From positions 1 to 5,507 of the forward strand of contig JANXQZ010000167.1 of NCBI GenBank assembly GCA_025353235.1: DNA of 5,507 bases. The letters are read 5' to 3'. Positions 4,270 through 5,507 of this stretch are shown piece after piece. The DNA comes from Bryobacterales bacterium (lineage in GTDB: Bacteria; Acidobacteriota; Terriglobia; Bryobacterales; Bryobacteraceae). Positions within the stretch are counted from its first letter, which is position 1, and every line of letters starts with the position of its first letter. The notes under the pieces are model-generated. The model saw nothing but the letters and a program-made list of their open reading frames with translations. It did no database searches and was not told the origin of the DNA. The translations under genes and the position numbers were made by a program.

Positions 4270-5507
4270 TTATGAACCGACGACCGGAGCCGGAACCGCA
4301 CTGATAATCTTCACCTGACCCTGGTAGCCGTTGAACTTATCCACCAGCCGTATGAAGTAGGAAGGGTCCTCCGGATTTTCGCCCTCACCCTCTCCATTCC
4401 AGAGAAACAAGCCATATAAGCGCCCCGTAAAATCGGGAGACGCCTCCGACAGCCGATCCGATGCCGGTTCGGCCTCAAAGGCCGCAGTGTTTATCAGCCA
4501 GTTCTTATGACGGCGCTGCACAGATCGCCGACCCTCGGGAGTGGTCACATCCAAAGCCGACCCCAGATGCTCCGAGTGAAACCAGACGTCTTCGCCAAGC
4601 GCTGAACGCAACTCGTGAAAACGCTGCTCCCACTTCTCAGATCTAAACGGCCAAAAGGCCTGATGAAACTTTCCGTTAACAGGTTCGAGCAGCATCAAGC
4701 GCACCCGCGCTCCCCTTTTCCGGCAAGCTTCCGCGAAAAGAATATCACCCTCATGGACTCCTTCGCAGATTGCCAAATCGTCTTTTCCCACATTCCATTC
4801 ACTGAGAGCCTTCTCGATCCGCTGTTGCACGGAATCGATGCTCGACTCGGGGAACCGCTGTTTTAAATAGGTGTCCTTGTCCACTGGGTAGCCAGCCCAG
4901 AGAAATACCCGCTCGCAAGTGCAACGCCGATCCTTTTGTTTGAGTGCGAGACGAACTAAGACCAGAGCGGGCTTTACAAACGAAGGCCGGAAATCCAGTT
5001 CGTCGATCAGCAACAATCGTTCCTGAAAAGCGTTCAATTGAAAGGAGGTCGCGCCCGGAATACTGCACGCCTCGCGGATGCGCTGAAGCGCCTTCTCTTC
5101 ATCGTTCTGGATCAATGCGATGCCGGACAGAGTCGTGGTGGTCCAGAACTGCTCCACGGAGTCGCCGTTCTCAAGGGCTCGTTCTCTAGAATTCTTTGCG
5201 CAGAACTGCACCACTATCATCAGCTCCTGCACGTCCAGGTTCGCCGGCCAGATTTCCGCTGGTGTGGCTCCTGTGCTCTTGCGAAGGTCATCGAGCACGG
5301 TAATCAGGATCAGTGCGTTGAAGCCAGCGAAGTAAGCCCGTGCATCAAACTGCTGCGCACGGACGAAGCCGCGCACAGCCTGAGCCGCAAGATGGGAGGT
5401 CTCGATTGCTTTCTTTTGGCGGGTTTCTTGAGGCTCATCGCGCCAGGAAAGATGCCACAAATGGCGCGAGATCTGTCCCAAAAGGTCTGCCGCGTAAGGG
5501 TCGTTTT
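4270..5507 (-). CDS. DUF4071 (TRAFs-binding)/TPR-like protein with C-terminal SLOG-like Rossmann domain, 5' end beyond window
   Basis: The frame is open from the right edge to TAA 4272-4270. A TTG at 5481 is a possible start, but the frame continues upstream as NDPYAADLLG and reads like coding sequence, so the gene very probably starts outside the window. Numbering from that TTG, residues 1-180 are helical and TPR-like. DARAYFAGFNALILI (46-60) and the alternating helices at 110-165 match the bacterial DUF4071 pattern in which FxxDxxxYYxGxNAxxLL recurs. Residues ~191-395 form a Rossmann-like domain: FLWAGYPVD (193-201), RFPESS (209-214), EGVHEGDILFAEACRKRG (240-257, a G-x4-GD pattern), RLMLLEP (261-267), and a late strand LYGLFLWNGEGEGE (355-368). 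This resembles the nucleotide-sensing SLOG-like domain that begins GHxxDxP in related proteins; that placement is from memory and moderate. The function is unknown; signalling or conflict-related use is inference. There is no signal peptide or membrane segment in the part seen. Confidence 0.8.
   Translation of the reverse strand, partial: NDPYAADLLGQISRHLWHLSWRDEPQETRQKKAIETSHLAAQAVRGFVRAQQFDARAYFAGFNALILITVLDDLRKSTGATPAEIWPANLDVQELMIVVQFCAKNSRERALENGDSVEQFWTTTTLSGIALIQNDEEKALQRIREACSIPGATSFQLNAFQERLLLIDELDFRPSFVKPALVLVRLALKQKDRRCTCERVFLWAGYPVDKDTYLKQRFPESSIDSVQQRIEKALSEWNVGKDDLAICEGVHEGDILFAEACRKRGARVRLMLLEPVNGKFHQAFWPFRSEKWEQRFHELRSALGEDVWFHSEHLGSALDVTTPEGRRSVQRRHKNWLINTAAFEAEPASDRLSEASPDFTGRLYGLFLWNGEGEGENPEDPSYFIRLVDKFNGYQGQVKIISAVPAPVVGS

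Overview
The window most likely comes from an Acidobacteriota genome of the Solibacter/Bryobacter type. The main clue is a PadR repressor translationally coupled to an ADOP-type (acidobacterial duplicated orphan permease) MacB/FtsX-like permease. Further hints are an enolase-superfamily enzyme with a twin-arginine leader and moderately GC-rich coding sequence. This placement is inference from gene content; no rRNA or other marker is present.

Layout: every apparently intact gene lies on the minus strand, so the window reads biologically from right to left. At the right edge (4270-5507) is the 3' part of a gene open at the border. It encodes a helical TPR/DUF4071 (TRAFs-binding)-like region followed by a Rossmann-like, possibly SLOG-type, domain. 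Next, 3671-4269 is a gene-poor scar holding plus-strand debris: an internal piece of an IS4-family transposase broken by a (CTAG)3 tract, joined to the last ~38 codons of a plant-type [2Fe-2S] ferredoxin-domain reductase. A possible truncated minus-strand gene end lies just left of the IS piece.

Then comes a compact minus-strand run: an enolase-superfamily enzyme (3670-2261), a 22-bp gap, two small homologous four-helix DMT/SMR-like membrane proteins overlapping by 4 nt (2238-1807 and 1810-1457), a 54-bp promoter interval, padR (1402-1037), and the ADOP permease (1037 to the left edge, incomplete). The enzyme and transporter pair look like one transcription unit, perhaps turning over and moving the same unknown small metabolite.

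padR and the permease form a second unit. Its consensus sigma-70-like promoter (TTGACA-16-TATAAT) ends 6 nt before the padR ATG, predicting a leaderless mRNA. A 30-bp imperfect inverted repeat covers the -10 and most of the -35 element and is a good candidate PadR autorepression site. The points most worth a second look are this promoter/operator, the paired half-size transporters beside an orphan enolase-family enzyme, the DUF4071/SLOG-like protein, and the chimeric IS/ferredoxin scar with stop codons in all six frames.
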